Below are positions 16,744-25,628 of a stretch of 64,000 nucleotides of DNA, one piece after another; the first letter of the stretch is position 1; each line of letters opens with the position of its first letter. Below the pieces are notes generated by a model, which had not been told where the DNA came from, made no database searches, and was given only the letters and a program-made list of their open reading frames with translations. The DNA lies in the NCBI GenBank assembly GCA_946409515.1, contig CAMJWS010000002.1:140506-204505 (forward strand), in the 5' to 3' direction. The position numbers were made by a program, and so were the translations under genes. The stretch is from an uncultured Caryophanales bacterium (GTDB lineage Bacteria; Bacillota_I; Bacilli_A; RFN20; CAG-826).

Positions 16744-17643
16744 TTATCTTAAGTCCTCTAAGACTTTTTGGAAGTAATCTGGAAGGTCAATATTGAAGAC
16801 CATTTCTTTCTTAGTGGTTGGATGAATAAGTTTCAACTTATAGGCCACTAAAAGTTGACCGTCTTTATATAACTTATCGTAATTCTTGCCAGCGTATAAT
16901 GGATCGCCTTCGACAGGATAGCCAATCGCAGACATATGCACACGTATTTGGTGCGTACGGCCACTGACGAGTTGGCATTTGATTAAAGTATGGTTGGCGA
17001 ATCTTTCCACGACTGCGAAATGCGTAGTAGCGGGCTTACCGTCTTTAACAACCGCCATTTTTTGACGGTTATTCTTATCTCTGCCTATAGGCATATCGAC
17101 TGTGCCACTATTTTCTTTAATAACACCGCGGACTAAAGCCATATATTCTCTAGCCATTGTGTGATCTTTAAGTTGCTCAGCTAGGAAATGATGAGCGTTA
17201 TCATTTTTAGCGACACATAATAAACCAGATGTATCTTTATCGATTCTATGGACGATACCTGGACGGACAACACCATTGATAGAAGAGAGTGAATCTTCCA
17301 TGAACATTAAGGCGTTAACAAGTGTACCCGAATAATGACCGTTCGCGGGGTGAACAACCATGCCTTGAGGCTTATTGATAATGAGGATATCATCGTCTTC
17401 ATAAACGACATCTAATGGGATATCTTCTTCCTTGATATCACTCTTCACATCGACGATTTCTTCGATATTAATTTCATCATTTTCTTTAACCTTAAAAGAA
17501 GGCTTTTCTACTTTTCCATTGATGGTGATTTTGCCCTCGTCAATAAGCTTAGTAATAAAGCTACGAGAAAGCTCGCTGTTAAGCATTGCTACAGCTTTAT
17601 CTAATCTTTGTCCGTTTTCTTTAAAGGTTACTGTGTATTTCAT
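16744..17643 (-). CDS. RluD-type 23S rRNA pseudouridine synthase
   Basis: This 299-residue protein has an N-terminal S4 RNA-binding domain (about 1-75) and an RluA/RluD catalytic domain with VVHPANGHYSGTLVNAL and the active-site GIVHRIDKDTSGLL, whose Asp is the nucleophile, and SGRTHQIRVHM. It converts uridines in large-subunit rRNA to pseudouridine. It is last in ileS-lspA-rluD, 22 bases after lspA, the same order as in Bacillus (ileS, lspA, ylyB). No clear Shine-Dalgarno site is seen before the ATG. The exact target base within the RluD/RluA group cannot be read from sequence. Confidence 0.9.
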   Translation of the reverse strand: MKYTVTFKENGQRLDKAVAMLNSELSRSFITKLIDEGKITINGKVEKPSFKVKENDEINIEEIVDVKSDIKEEDIPLDVVYEDDDILIINKPQGMVVHPANGHYSGTLVNALMFMEDSLSSINGVVRPGIVHRIDKDTSGLLCVAKNDNAHHFLAEQLKDHTMAREYMALVRGVIKENSGTVDMPIGRDKNNRQKMAVVKDGKPATTHFAVVERFANHTLIKCQLVSGRTHQIRVHMSAIGYPVEGDPLYAGKNYDKLYKDGQLLVAYKLKLIHPTTKKEMVFNIDLPDYFQKVLEDLR

Positions 17644-17665
17644 AACATTACTAAATAACTACTAA

Positions 17666-18325
17666 TTATTTACTTTCTTCTTGTTCAGCTTTTTCCGCTT
17701 CTAACTTTTCCTTTTCGCTCTTGGAAAGAACCTTTTGATGGTCATTAACGGTCTTGACTTTGGTCTTGTTACGTTCTCTATAGTCCTTAACCTCACTTAC
17801 GATGATGTAAATAATGAGCATAAAGGCCGCGATAACGATGCAGCAGTCCGCAATATTGAAGACATAAGGCCAGAACCAATGGAAGTCAATCCAGTCCACT
17901 ACCTTACCAGAAAATAAACCATTTTCACCTTGTAGAGGACCATAGAAAACACGGTCAATCATATTACCAATTGCACCGGTAATAACCATGATTAAAGCCG
18001 CTCTGATGATGAGCTTTGTTTCTTTTCTTTTGATAATTAAATAGGCGGTAATTCCCGCGGTAATCAATGTCGCTACAACTAGATAAATAATGCGATTAGC
18101 GAGCTCACTACCTGTACCAAAACCAAAAGCCGCACCTTCATTAAGGACATAGCTAATATAAACAAAACCATTTAATAAACTATAGTGAGATTCACGAACT
18201 CCCACTTGAAGTCCACTATGCATGATTAATTGCTTGGTAATAATATCTATCGCAAAAAGCAAAACACCAAGCCAGATATATGATCTATAGAACCATTTAA
18301 GGCCTTTTAATAATTTCTCTTTCAT
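17666..18325 (-). CDS. lspA: Lipoprotein signal peptidase (signal peptidase II)
   Basis: This 219-residue membrane protein has four hydrophobic helices and the conserved LspA blocks: DIITKQLI, YVLNEGAAFGF, GAIGNMIDRVFYG (first catalytic Asp) and FNIADCCIV (second catalytic Asp). A charged tail of about 45 residues (lysine- and glutamate-rich) extends past the usual end. It cleaves the signals of diacylated prolipoproteins; at least four candidate substrates are encoded in this window. The ATG overlaps the ileS stop as TAATG, so translation is coupled. Confidence 0.95.
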   Translation of the reverse strand: MKEKLLKGLKWFYRSYIWLGVLLFAIDIITKQLIMHSGLQVGVRESHYSLLNGFVYISYVLNEGAAFGFGTGSELANRIIYLVVATLITAGITAYLIIKRKETKLIIRAALIMVITGAIGNMIDRVFYGPLQGENGLFSGKVVDWIDFHWFWPYVFNIADCCIVIAAFMLIIYIIVSEVKDYRERNKTKVKTVNDHQKVLSKSEKEKLEAEKAEQEESK

Positions 18326-21057
18326 TATTTAATGACCTCATTACAACGTTTGCATAAGAAGGTTCCATCTTCTTGCATCACTGCATCGCTTTCATAGTTC
18401 CAGCATCTTTCGCAGAAATGACCTGGGTGATGAATGACTTTAACTTGGGTATTTTGATAAGTTGGACCATCGTTATCTTCTTCTTTAATTTCAGAAACAA
18501 CGAATAATTGGTTTCTTAAATGCGAATCAAAGCTATTAAATAACGCTTTTAAGCCTTCGTTAGCGAATTTAACGCTGACATAAGCTTCTTGAGCGGAACC
18601 AATAACTTTGTTATTTCTCGCGTCTTCTAGAGCCTTTAAAACATCATCTCTAAGGAGCTTGAATTGTTCATATTCATCTAAGACTGCTTGGTTAACAGCG
18701 TTTGCCTTTGGATAATCATAGTATTGAGGATTGGATTTTCTTTCACCAGGCATATTGAGATTGAATTCATCCATTGTAAATGGAAGGATTGGATTAAGTA
18801 ATCTTAATAAGGTTTCACCGACTGTATATAAAACAGTTTGGACTTGTTTTCTTCTTAAGGAATCCTTACCTTCGCAGTATAAGACATCTTTATTGATATC
18901 TAAGTAGAAACTACTTAAATCAGTGGACATGAAGGTCATGATATCACTTGTGGCTTCGCCAAAGTTAAATTTATCGAAGGCTTCAGTGACATTTTTCACT
19001 AATAAGTTAAGTGTTTCTAAGATATATTCATCTGGTTTTTCAAATGATGTGGCTTTGTCTTTAGTGTCAAAGTCCACTAAGTTCCAAGAGATGAACTTTA
19101 ATGTATTTCTAATCTTTCTATATTGATCAGCGACTTGTTTAATTAAGTTTTCACCAATACGAACATCTTGTTGATAATCAACACTAGCGACCCAAAGTCT
19201 TAAGATATCAGCGCCGTATACATTAGCAATCTTAGTAGGATCAACGCCGTTACCTTTAGATTTATGCATTTGTTCACCATGTTCATCTAAAACCCAACCA
19301 TGGCTAACAACATTCTTAAATGGCGCAACATCATGAGTGGCGACACTTAGAATAAGTGAAGAGTTAAACCAACCACGATATTGGTCACTACCTTCAAGAT
19401 ATAAATCACTTGGATATTGAATACCTCTATCATTTAAAACGCCATTCCAAGAGGAGCCACTATCGAACCAGACGTCCATGATATCTTTTTCTTTAGTGAA
19501 CTTACCGTTTGGTGAGTGTGGGTTTGTGTAGCCTTCTGGTAATAAGTCTTTTGCATCTCTTTCATACCAAACGTTACTACCAAACTCTTTAAAGAGTTTA
19601 GCGATATGTTCAAATACCGCTTTATCGATAACTGGAGTTTCATCTTCCGTATAGAAGATTGGAATTGGAACACCCCACGCTCTTTGGCGGGAGATACACC
19701 AGTCCGCTCTATCTTTAATCATATTAACCATTCTGGTTTCGCCCCAGGCTGGATACCATTTAACGTTATGGATTTCTTTTAAGAGTTTTTCTCTAATTGG
19801 TTCAATTGAGCAGAACCACTGTTTTGTGGCTCTAAAGATGACTGGTTTATGTGTTCTCCAGTCATGAGGATAGCTATGGGTAAAGGTTGTGTGTTTTAAT
19901 AAAGCACCATTTTCAGTGAGGATTTCTAAAACAACATCGTTAGCTTTTTCATAGAAAAGACCTTCTAATCTTTCACCAGTGCCCTTCATCATTTTGCCGT
20001 GTTCATCAACTGGGCAATATGGATCTAAGCCACGACCTGGATATTTCATACAGACTTGATAGTCTTCAACACCGTGTCCTGGAGCGGTATGGACTAAACC
20101 AGTACCAGCGTCATCAGTAACGTGTGTACCAACGATGACTAAAGAATCCCTATCATAGAAAGGATGTTTACAAACGACGAACTCTAATTCACTGCCTTTG
20201 AAGCGTTTGATGAGTTCGCACTTCTCTAAGCCTAGTTCTTCTTTGAGTTTTTCGGCGAATTCAGCGAGGAAAACAAGTTTTCCTTTGTCCGTATCGTATT
20301 CCCCGTAAACGAAGTCAGGATGAGCGGAAATGGCTAAGTTAGCAGGTAATGTCCAAGGAGTTGTGGTCCAGATGACGAGTCTAGCGTCAGCGTCCACAAC
20401 ACCTTTACCGTCTTTAACAGGGAAAGCGACATAAATACTATGAGATAAGACATCAGCGTATTCGATTTCCGCTTCCGCTAAAGCGGATTCACTACTTGGT
20501 GACCAGTAGACTGGTTTTAAACCTTTATAAATTAAGCCTTGAAGGGCCATAGAAGCAAAGACTTCGATTTGTCTGGCTTCATATTCTTTTTTAAGAGTTA
20601 AGTATGGATTATTAAAATCGCCTAATAAGCCTAAGCGTTTTACTTGTTCTTTTTGTTTAGCGACTTGTGTTAAGGCATATTCTTCACATTTCTTACGGAA
20701 TTCGGTTAATGGAATAGCTTTTCTATCAACACCGCTTTTAGTGACTTGGTTTTCAATTGGAAGGCCATGTGTATCCCAACCAAAGACAAATGGAGTCTTA
20801 TAGCCTTGCATATTCTTATAACGAATGACTAAATCTTTAAGAATACGGTTAAGCATATGACCACAGTGCATATCACCATTCGCATATGGTGGGCCATCAT
20901 GAAGAACGAATTCTTTAGCCTCTTTACGGTTGAGGTTCATGTTTTCGTAAATCTTTTCTTCCTCCCATTTCTTAACAAGGACTGGTTCCTTTTGATTGAG
21001 ATTACCTCTCATTTCGAAATTGGATTTGTTCATTAAGAGTGTTTGTTTGTAATCCAT
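18325..21057 (-). CDS. ileS: Isoleucyl-tRNA synthetase
   Basis: This 910-residue class I synthetase has PPYANGDMHCGHMLNR (HIGH motif as HCGH, about 57-72), the editing domain with WTTTPWTLPANLA, CISRQRAWGVPIP, and GEQMHKSKGNGVDP as the KMSKS loop. The C-terminal zinc finger has HFCERCWNYE and FLCKRCNEV. An AAGGAG site precedes the ATG. Transcription starts after ftsZ from its own promoter and is controlled by a T-box leader that reads uncharged tRNA-Ile. Followed by lspA and rluD. Confidence 0.97.
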   Translation of the reverse strand: MDYKQTLLMNKSNFEMRGNLNQKEPVLVKKWEEEKIYENMNLNRKEAKEFVLHDGPPYANGDMHCGHMLNRILKDLVIRYKNMQGYKTPFVFGWDTHGLPIENQVTKSGVDRKAIPLTEFRKKCEEYALTQVAKQKEQVKRLGLLGDFNNPYLTLKKEYEARQIEVFASMALQGLIYKGLKPVYWSPSSESALAEAEIEYADVLSHSIYVAFPVKDGKGVVDADARLVIWTTTPWTLPANLAISAHPDFVYGEYDTDKGKLVFLAEFAEKLKEELGLEKCELIKRFKGSELEFVVCKHPFYDRDSLVIVGTHVTDDAGTGLVHTAPGHGVEDYQVCMKYPGRGLDPYCPVDEHGKMMKGTGERLEGLFYEKANDVVLEILTENGALLKHTTFTHSYPHDWRTHKPVIFRATKQWFCSIEPIREKLLKEIHNVKWYPAWGETRMVNMIKDRADWCISRQRAWGVPIPIFYTEDETPVIDKAVFEHIAKLFKEFGSNVWYERDAKDLLPEGYTNPHSPNGKFTKEKDIMDVWFDSGSSWNGVLNDRGIQYPSDLYLEGSDQYRGWFNSSLILSVATHDVAPFKNVVSHGWVLDEHGEQMHKSKGNGVDPTKIANVYGADILRLWVASVDYQQDVRIGENLIKQVADQYRKIRNTLKFISWNLVDFDTKDKATSFEKPDEYILETLNLLVKNVTEAFDKFNFGEATSDIMTFMSTDLSSFYLDINKDVLYCEGKDSLRRKQVQTVLYTVGETLLRLLNPILPFTMDEFNLNMPGERKSNPQYYDYPKANAVNQAVLDEYEQFKLLRDDVLKALEDARNNKVIGSAQEAYVSVKFANEGLKALFNSFDSHLRNQLFVVSEIKEEDNDGPTYQNTQVKVIHHPGHFCERCWNYESDAVMQEDGTFLCKRCNEVIK

Positions 21058-21073
21058 ATTTTTCTCCTTAGCA

Positions 21074-21300
21074 ATATAAAAGCGTCCATCTAAGGACGCT
21101 ATTTAGCGCGGTACCACCTTAGTTCTAAAGATTTATCTTTAGCACTTGATTACTTCTTTTCGTAGAAGTTCACGGAGGCTTACTATTAGTTCAGCTCTCA
21201 TACAAAGAAGTGATACCTTCTTATTCTTACTGTTTGGCTTCCACCATCCCAAACTCTCTATGAGCAGTTAATAAGAAGACTTGTCTTCTAGGACGAAATA
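21074..21300 (-). promoter_or_regulatory. T-box riboswitch of ileS
   Basis: The leader contains the T-box sequence AAGGTGGTACCGCG (21107-21120). A terminator hairpin AGCGTCC-TTAGAT-GGACGCT plus T run (21074-21100) follows, and stem I carries an AUC isoleucine specifier at 21212-21214 within GGTATCACTTC. Uncharged tRNA-Ile would stabilise the antiterminator and turn ileS on. Confidence 0.95.
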
Positions 21301-21329
21301 ATAATATTAGATTATTGACTTAAAGGCAA
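21301..21329 (-). promoter_or_regulatory. Promoter of the ileS T-box transcript
   Basis: TTGCCT (21324-21329), 17 bases and TATTAT (21301-21306) lie between the ftsZ stop and the T-box. Confidence 0.65.
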
Positions 21330-21333
21330 TAAA

Positions 21334-22443
21334 TTAGTTTTGTAAGAAATCTGGAAGAATGGAATTGGTATCCATATCTTCTTCGTTATTTTCTTTTGGT
21401 TGTTCTTCTTCTTTTTCAAGATTAGCAAGAACAGGAGATTCAATTGGTCTAGTAGGTGCGGTAAAGGTAGAGGCTTTTGTGAAGTCAAAGTCTTCTTCAA
21501 AGTCACTAGCAATCACACTCACTAAGATTTCATCATTAAGTTGGTCATTAATAGCGACACCGAATTTCACATCGACATCATGGCCAGAAGCGTTAATTAA
21601 TAGGTTAACAGTATCTTGCGCATCAAATAACGAGACATTAGGACCACATGTGACGGCCACAATTGCCTTTCTAGCGCCAGAAACAGAGGCTTCTAATAAA
21701 GGAGAATTGAGGGCAGCATTAGCGGCGTCTTTAGCTCTATTTGGGCCACTACCAACACCAAAGCCGATCATGGAAACACCAGAATCCTTTAAGGTGTTGC
21801 GCACATCAGCAAAGTCTAAGTTAATAACGGCAGGTAAAAGAATTAAGTTAACAACAGTTTTCACTGATTGAGCCAAAACTTTATCAGATTCGTTGAATGC
21901 TTGAGAAATCGAAGCATTACCAGCGGTCATTAAGAGTTTATCGTTACTAACAACGATGATAGAATCGACGTTTTCTTTTAATTTATTTAAGCCAGCGATG
22001 GAATTAACCACTCTCTTTTTACCTTCAAAAGTAAATGGACGAGTGACAATAGCAATAACTAAAGCACCAGCGTCACGAGCAATACGGGCGACAACTGGGG
22101 CAGCACCTGTACCTGTGCCACCGCCCATACCAGCAGCAACGAAGACCATATTAGCATCTTTAACGATTTCTCTAATATCATCAGCGCTTGCTTCAGCGGC
22201 TTTTTCGCCAACTTCAGGCTCACCACCAGCGCCTAAACCGCCAGTGATTTCTTGACCTAAGATTAAACGATGGAGAGATTTACTTGTGCTTAAAGCTTGC
22301 TTATCAGTATTAGCGACCCAGAAATCAACATTTTGGATTTCTTCATCGATCATACGGTTAACAGCGTTATTACCAGCACCACCGACACCGATGACGACAA
22401 TCTTAGCAGCGGGTTCAAAATTATCTAAATCATAATTTTCCAT
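21334..22443 (-). CDS. ftsZ: Cell division protein FtsZ
   Basis: This 369-residue tubulin homologue has [14 protein letters not shown] near the N-terminus, the GTP-binding GGGTGTG at 107-113, and the T7-loop region with [15 protein letters not shown] variable linker (about 315-358) ends in SILPDFLQN, a short version of the FtsZ C-terminal peptide that binds FtsA and EzrA, both encoded here. It forms the cytokinetic ring. GGAGGAGAG precedes the ATG, and it is 14 bases after ftsA. No Z-ring spacing genes are adjacent. Confidence 0.97.
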   Translation of the reverse strand: MENYDLDNFEPAAKIVVIGVGGAGNNAVNRMIDEEIQNVDFWVANTDKQALSTSKSLHRLILGQEITGGLGAGGEPEVGEKAAEASADDIREIVKDANMVFVAAGMGGGTGTGAAPVVARIARDAGALVIAIVTRPFTFEGKKRVVNSIAGLNKLKENVDSIIVVSNDKLLMTAGNASISQAFNESDKVLAQSVKTVVNLILLPAVINLDFADVRNTLKDSGVSMIGFGVGSGPNRAKDAANAALNSPLLEASVSGARKAIVAVTCGPNVSLFDAQDTVNLLINASGHDVDVKFGVAINDQLNDEILVSVIASDFEEDFDFTKASTFTAPTRPIESPVLANLEKEEEQPKENNEEDMDTNSILPDFLQN

Positions 22444-22457
22444 AAGGTTCTCTCCTC

Positions 22458-23672
22458 CTATTTAGTTTGGTTTGAGTTATTACGCGTTAAGACACCAACG
22501 CGTGGGTGAGATTCATCATTTAAGTTTGGATATCGACTTTGAGTAAGAATAGCGCCTAAACAGTTGAAGAAGGTCGCATTTCTTGCTCCTAAGGTCTTAG
22601 GTCTAACGACTTCGACAGTTTCTGACATCACTTTTGGAGTGATATATTGCACTAAACCATTAAGTTCAGCGCCACCACCAATGAGCAACATTGGGAAACT
22701 GCGATAAGATTTATCATGAGAAGCAACTATTTGGTTAATTGCTTCATTTAATTGCTCAACGAATGTTTCAAGTTCACCTTTGATGATTTCGTTTAATTCA
22801 TCATTATAGTGATGTACTTCTTGTCCTTCTGCATCTTCAGTTGTGCAGATTGGAGCTTTGAAATTCATTTCACTATAGTCAATGCCGTACATAATCTTAT
22901 ATTTTTCAGCATCAGCTTCATTGATATTAAATTTCTCAATAATCTTTTCAGTAATGTTGTCCCCGCCCCAATCAAAGTAAGTAGAGCCATAAAGAGCGCC
23001 ATTACCGATGAAAGAAACTGTTGTGACATTACTACCGATATCAACAAGGATATAGGACTGTGGCATATTAGGATAAGAATTAATAAGTTCAGTCGCGGCT
23101 AAGGAAGCAATGACATTTCTTCTAGAAACCATACCACCACTCATTAAGACTGATTGATAATTATCCACTAAGACATTTGGTAAGGTTTGCACTTTCGCAC
23201 TCACAGTTAATGTGCTCGAACTTTCACCCATAGGTGGGCGAGCGAAGATACGTCCATGGTCTAAAGTGAATGACTCAGGAACGACATCCACTAAAGCTTT
23301 ATCGTTTAATGGATAAGCGCTATTTCTAATTAAAGCATAGATATTTTTAATATCGAGGTTACTAATCTTACTATCTTCAGTAACAACGGTTGTGACTTGT
23401 CTAGTTTGATAGATACCTAAACCATATGGAGGTAAGCATAATAAGACATCAGAGATATTAAGTCTCAACTTAGCGGAAGGATCAGTGAATTCACGAATGC
23501 TTCCGATTGTTTCTGCGACTCTATTGGCGTCAACAAAGTTACCACCTTCGATGCAGTTACCATAAGGTTTAGTGAGTGTATATAAAACATATACTTGGCC
23601 ATCGATTTCATAACCGACGACTAATTTTAATTTTTTACTTCCAAGTTCAATAGCAGCAATAGGTTTATCCAT
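22458..23672 (-). CDS. ftsA: Cell division protein FtsA
   Basis: This 404-residue actin-fold protein has IAAIELGSKKLKLVVGYE (phosphate 1), a 1C domain (about 85-165), SYILVDIGSNVTTVSFIGNG (phosphate 2) and PMLLIGGGAELNGLVQY (adenosine motif). FtsA tethers FtsZ to the membrane. The C-terminus ends in LTRNNSNQTK and shows no basic amphipathic helix, the part that normally binds the membrane. It starts after the terminator of the mraZ unit and so has its own promoter. The ribosome site is weak (AAGGTG about 20 bases upstream). A palindrome lies in its upstream region. Confidence 0.92.
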   Translation of the reverse strand: MDKPIAAIELGSKKLKLVVGYEIDGQVYVLYTLTKPYGNCIEGGNFVDANRVAETIGSIREFTDPSAKLRLNISDVLLCLPPYGLGIYQTRQVTTVVTEDSKISNLDIKNIYALIRNSAYPLNDKALVDVVPESFTLDHGRIFARPPMGESSSTLTVSAKVQTLPNVLVDNYQSVLMSGGMVSRRNVIASLAATELINSYPNMPQSYILVDIGSNVTTVSFIGNGALYGSTYFDWGGDNITEKIIEKFNINEADAEKYKIMYGIDYSEMNFKAPICTTEDAEGQEVHHYNDELNEIIKGELETFVEQLNEAINQIVASHDKSYRSFPMLLIGGGAELNGLVQYITPKVMSETVEVVRPKTLGARNATFFNCLGAILTQSRYPNLNDESHPRVGVLTRNNSNQTK

Positions 23673-23727
23673 AATAAAATACCAATTTCACCTTATTTTA
23701 AATGACTTTTTACTAATATACAACAAA

Positions 23728-23746
23728 TTAACTATTTATTAGTTAA
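23728..23746. repeat. Palindrome upstream of ftsA-ftsZ
   Basis: TTAACTA-5 bases-TAGTTAA lies about 56 bases before the ftsA ATG, near a possible -10 (TATATT). It is candidate operator material; no regulator is identified. Confidence 0.4.
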
Positions 23747-23815
23747 GAAAGGCCTATTCGAGGTATTATTGCACTAATTAACTACTAATAAAGCACTAAA
23801 AAATCACTAAATATT

Positions 23816-23846
23816 AAAAAGAAGCCGTAATGTCACTTACGACTTC
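23816..23846 (-). terminator. Terminator of the mraZ-rsmH unit
   Basis: A 10-bp stem (one G-U pair) GAAGTCGTAA/TTACGGCTTC with a 6-base loop and T5 separates the mraZ-rsmH-membrane gene unit from ftsA-ftsZ. Confidence 0.85.
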
Positions 23847-23884
23847 AGTCCATGAGGAAATGGACAAATAAGGAGAAATTTTTA

Positions 23885-24097
23885 TTAATAAGATGATAGA
23901 TCAACACTATCTTCTTCTAATAACTCAGGTTCTTCCGCTTCCGCTTTTTGAGCTTGGGCAGTGATTTCACGCAAGGTGATGTAGGTTGGAACAGCAACAA
24001 TGGTTCCAAGAGATACTGCTGCTAAAAAACAGATTCCTAATTTGCGGAAACGATAATACATTCCCTTATGATGAAATTTGACTAATTTGTCTTTCAT
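23885..24097 (-). CDS. Small single-pass membrane protein in the ftsL position
   Basis: About 70 residues: a basic N-terminus (KDKLVKFHHKGMYYRFRK), one transmembrane helix (about 21-42, ICFLAAVSLGTIVAVPTYI) and an acidic tail (EAEEPELLEEDSVDLSS). It sits right after rsmH, where ftsL is found in Bacilli. However, the part after the helix is too short for the FtsL coiled coil, and no family motif is visible. ATG codons at 24103 and 24097 are both possible; both overlap the rsmH stop. It is ended by a strong terminator. A division role is inferred from position only. Confidence 0.6.
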   Translation of the reverse strand: MKDKLVKFHHKGMYYRFRKLGICFLAAVSLGTIVAVPTYITLREITAQAQKAEAEEPELLEEDSVDLSSY

Positions 24098-25041
24098 TAC
24101 CATGATTGTTGCCCCCTTTCTTTTCTTGCAATAATCCTTAGTTTTGCACTAGCGCTACGGTGATTAAATTCTAATTCACTTTCGCTAGCGGTAATCGGTT
24201 TGTGATTAATAAGGATGTAATCCTTTTCTTGTTCGAGCATTGGACCGTCAAATCTGTTACCAATGCTTACGGCCGCGTCTTTGAAGATGTTTTTAACAAT
24301 TCTATCTTCACCACTGTGGAAGGTAATAACGGCCAATCTTCCACCTGGTTTTAAATGTTTTAAGGCTGCCTTTAAGGCTTTTTCTAAGACATTGAGTTCG
24401 TCATTGACGGCGATTCTTAATGCTTGGAAGACTTGTTTAGCGGGATGACCCACTTTCTTAAGCTCTTTCATTGATTTGCTTCTTTTGATGATGCCCACTA
24501 ATTGGAATGTGGTTTCAATTGGAGCACTTTCGCGAACTTTAATGATGTTTTTAGCGATTGAGAAGGAATATTTCTCTTCTCCATATATCTGGAAGATTTT
24601 TGTCAAATCTTCTAATGAATAAGTGTTAATGATGTTATAAGCGGTAAGATCTTGTCTTTGATCCATACGCATGTCTAGGCGGGCGTCTTCTTTATAAGAG
24701 AATCCTCTTTCTCCTTTATCGAATTGTGGAGAAGAAACACCGAGGTCCATCAAAATGCCATCAACTTCATCAATATTCTTATCTTTTAGAATTTCTTCTA
24801 AGTGAGAAAAGTTGCTTCTCACTATCTCAAAGTTATTTGAGATTTTAGATAATCTGGCTTGGGAAGCGACGATAGCTTCCTCATCTTGATCGACACAGAT
24901 GAGATGACCTTCTTTTAAGCGAGCCAATATTTCACTACTATGGCCACCTCTTCCGACAGTGAGATCAACGTATGTGCCAGATGATTTGATGTTTAGACCG
25001 GTTATAACTTCGTTAAGAAGGACAGGAATATGTTCATCCAT
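24097..25041 (-). CDS. rsmH: 16S rRNA (cytosine-1402 N4)-methyltransferase RsmH (MraW)
   Basis: This 314-residue protein has the MDEHIPVLLNEVITGL start typical of RsmH, then YVDLTVGRGGHSSEIL (SAM-binding motif I), LMDLGVSSPQFDKGERGFSY, DARLDMRMDQ and VITFHSGEDRIVK. It methylates C1402 of 16S rRNA. The start at 25041 is preferred over an upstream ATG at 25062 because it fits the family and sits one base after the mraZ stop. Confidence 0.95.
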   Translation of the reverse strand: MDEHIPVLLNEVITGLNIKSSGTYVDLTVGRGGHSSEILARLKEGHLICVDQDEEAIVASQARLSKISNNFEIVRSNFSHLEEILKDKNIDEVDGILMDLGVSSPQFDKGERGFSYKEDARLDMRMDQRQDLTAYNIINTYSLEDLTKIFQIYGEEKYSFSIAKNIIKVRESAPIETTFQLVGIIKRSKSMKELKKVGHPAKQVFQALRIAVNDELNVLEKALKAALKHLKPGGRLAVITFHSGEDRIVKNIFKDAAVSIGNRFDGPMLEQEKDYILINHKPITASESELEFNHRSASAKLRIIARKERGQQSW

Positions 25042-25042
25042 A

Positions 25043-25474
25043 TTAGTCCCTCTTAGCATCAATATCTTCAGCGAGAGATTCGAATGAATCTTTTACGCTT
25101 TCTTCGTATTCGATATATTTGGCTTTATCCCAAACTTCGATATGGTCGCCAATACCGAGAACGATGACTTCTTTCGAGATATTGTACTTGTTGAGTAAGG
25201 CGGTTGGTAATTGCACTCTGCCTAATTTGTCGACTTCCATTTCGTAAGTGCTGGCAAATTGGATACGGAGATAGTCACGGACTTTTTGTTGATTAAAGGA
25301 AAGTCTAGAAAATTCTTTAACGAGTTCGAGGTATCTTTCTTCGTTATACAAAGAGAGTGAACCGTCAAAGCCTTTCATAATGTAGACCTTATAGCCTAAT
25401 TCTTCTCTCATTTTACGAGGAATCATTAAACGGCCTTTTTCATCTAAGTTATGGACAAAACTTCCGAAATACAT
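25043..25474 (-). CDS. mraZ: Transcriptional regulator MraZ
   Basis: This 143-residue protein has two SpoVT/AbrB-like repeats: HNLDEKGRLMIPRKMREELG (about 9-28) and MEVDKLGRVQLPTALLNKY (about 77-95). MraZ is a DNA-binding ring that controls its own operon and, in mollicutes, activates it. Three GTGGGA-type boxes lie just upstream of the ATG, the expected MraZ target. It is first in the unit with rsmH and the small membrane gene. Confidence 0.96.
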   Translation of the reverse strand: MYFGSFVHNLDEKGRLMIPRKMREELGYKVYIMKGFDGSLSLYNEERYLELVKEFSRLSFNQQKVRDYLRIQFASTYEMEVDKLGRVQLPTALLNKYNISKEVIVLGIGDHIEVWDKAKYIEYEESVKDSFESLAEDIDAKRD

Positions 25475-25479
25475 TATTT

Positions 25480-25506
25480 CCCACTTTCTCCCACTGTGCT
25501 ACCACT
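25480..25506 (-). promoter_or_regulatory. MraZ boxes
   Basis: On the minus strand AGTGGT, AGTGGG and AGTGGG repeat at 11- and 10-base steps between the mraZ -10 and the ATG. They match the known MraZ target pattern. The last one also provides the purine-rich ribosome site. Confidence 0.8.
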
Positions 25507-25515
25507 GGTGTATAT

Positions 25516-25544
25516 ATTATCACACCTAATTTTTGTATTTGCAA
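25516..25544 (-). promoter_or_regulatory. Promoter of mraZ
   Basis: TTGCAA (25539-25544), 17 bases and GATAAT (25516-25521) lie directly upstream of the MraZ boxes. Confidence 0.75.
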
Positions 25545-25573
25545 TATATATTTAAAGAAATATTTTGATAAAG

Positions 25574-25598
25574 AAAAATCCCACTTTTGAGGTGGGAT
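25574..25598 (-). terminator. Terminator of pheS-pheT-DUF177
   Basis: ATCCCAC-7 bases-GTGGGAT is followed by TTTTC on the minus strand. A further small palindrome (AACTTC-TTA-GAAGTT) lies between it and the stop codon. Confidence 0.8.
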
Positions 25599-25628
25599 TG
25601 TTACTTTAACTTCTTAGAAGTTATATAT

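Noticed and set aside
21359-22255. Plus-strand frames opposite ftsZ
   Set aside because: They are antisense to a highly conserved gene; no start signals or motifs.
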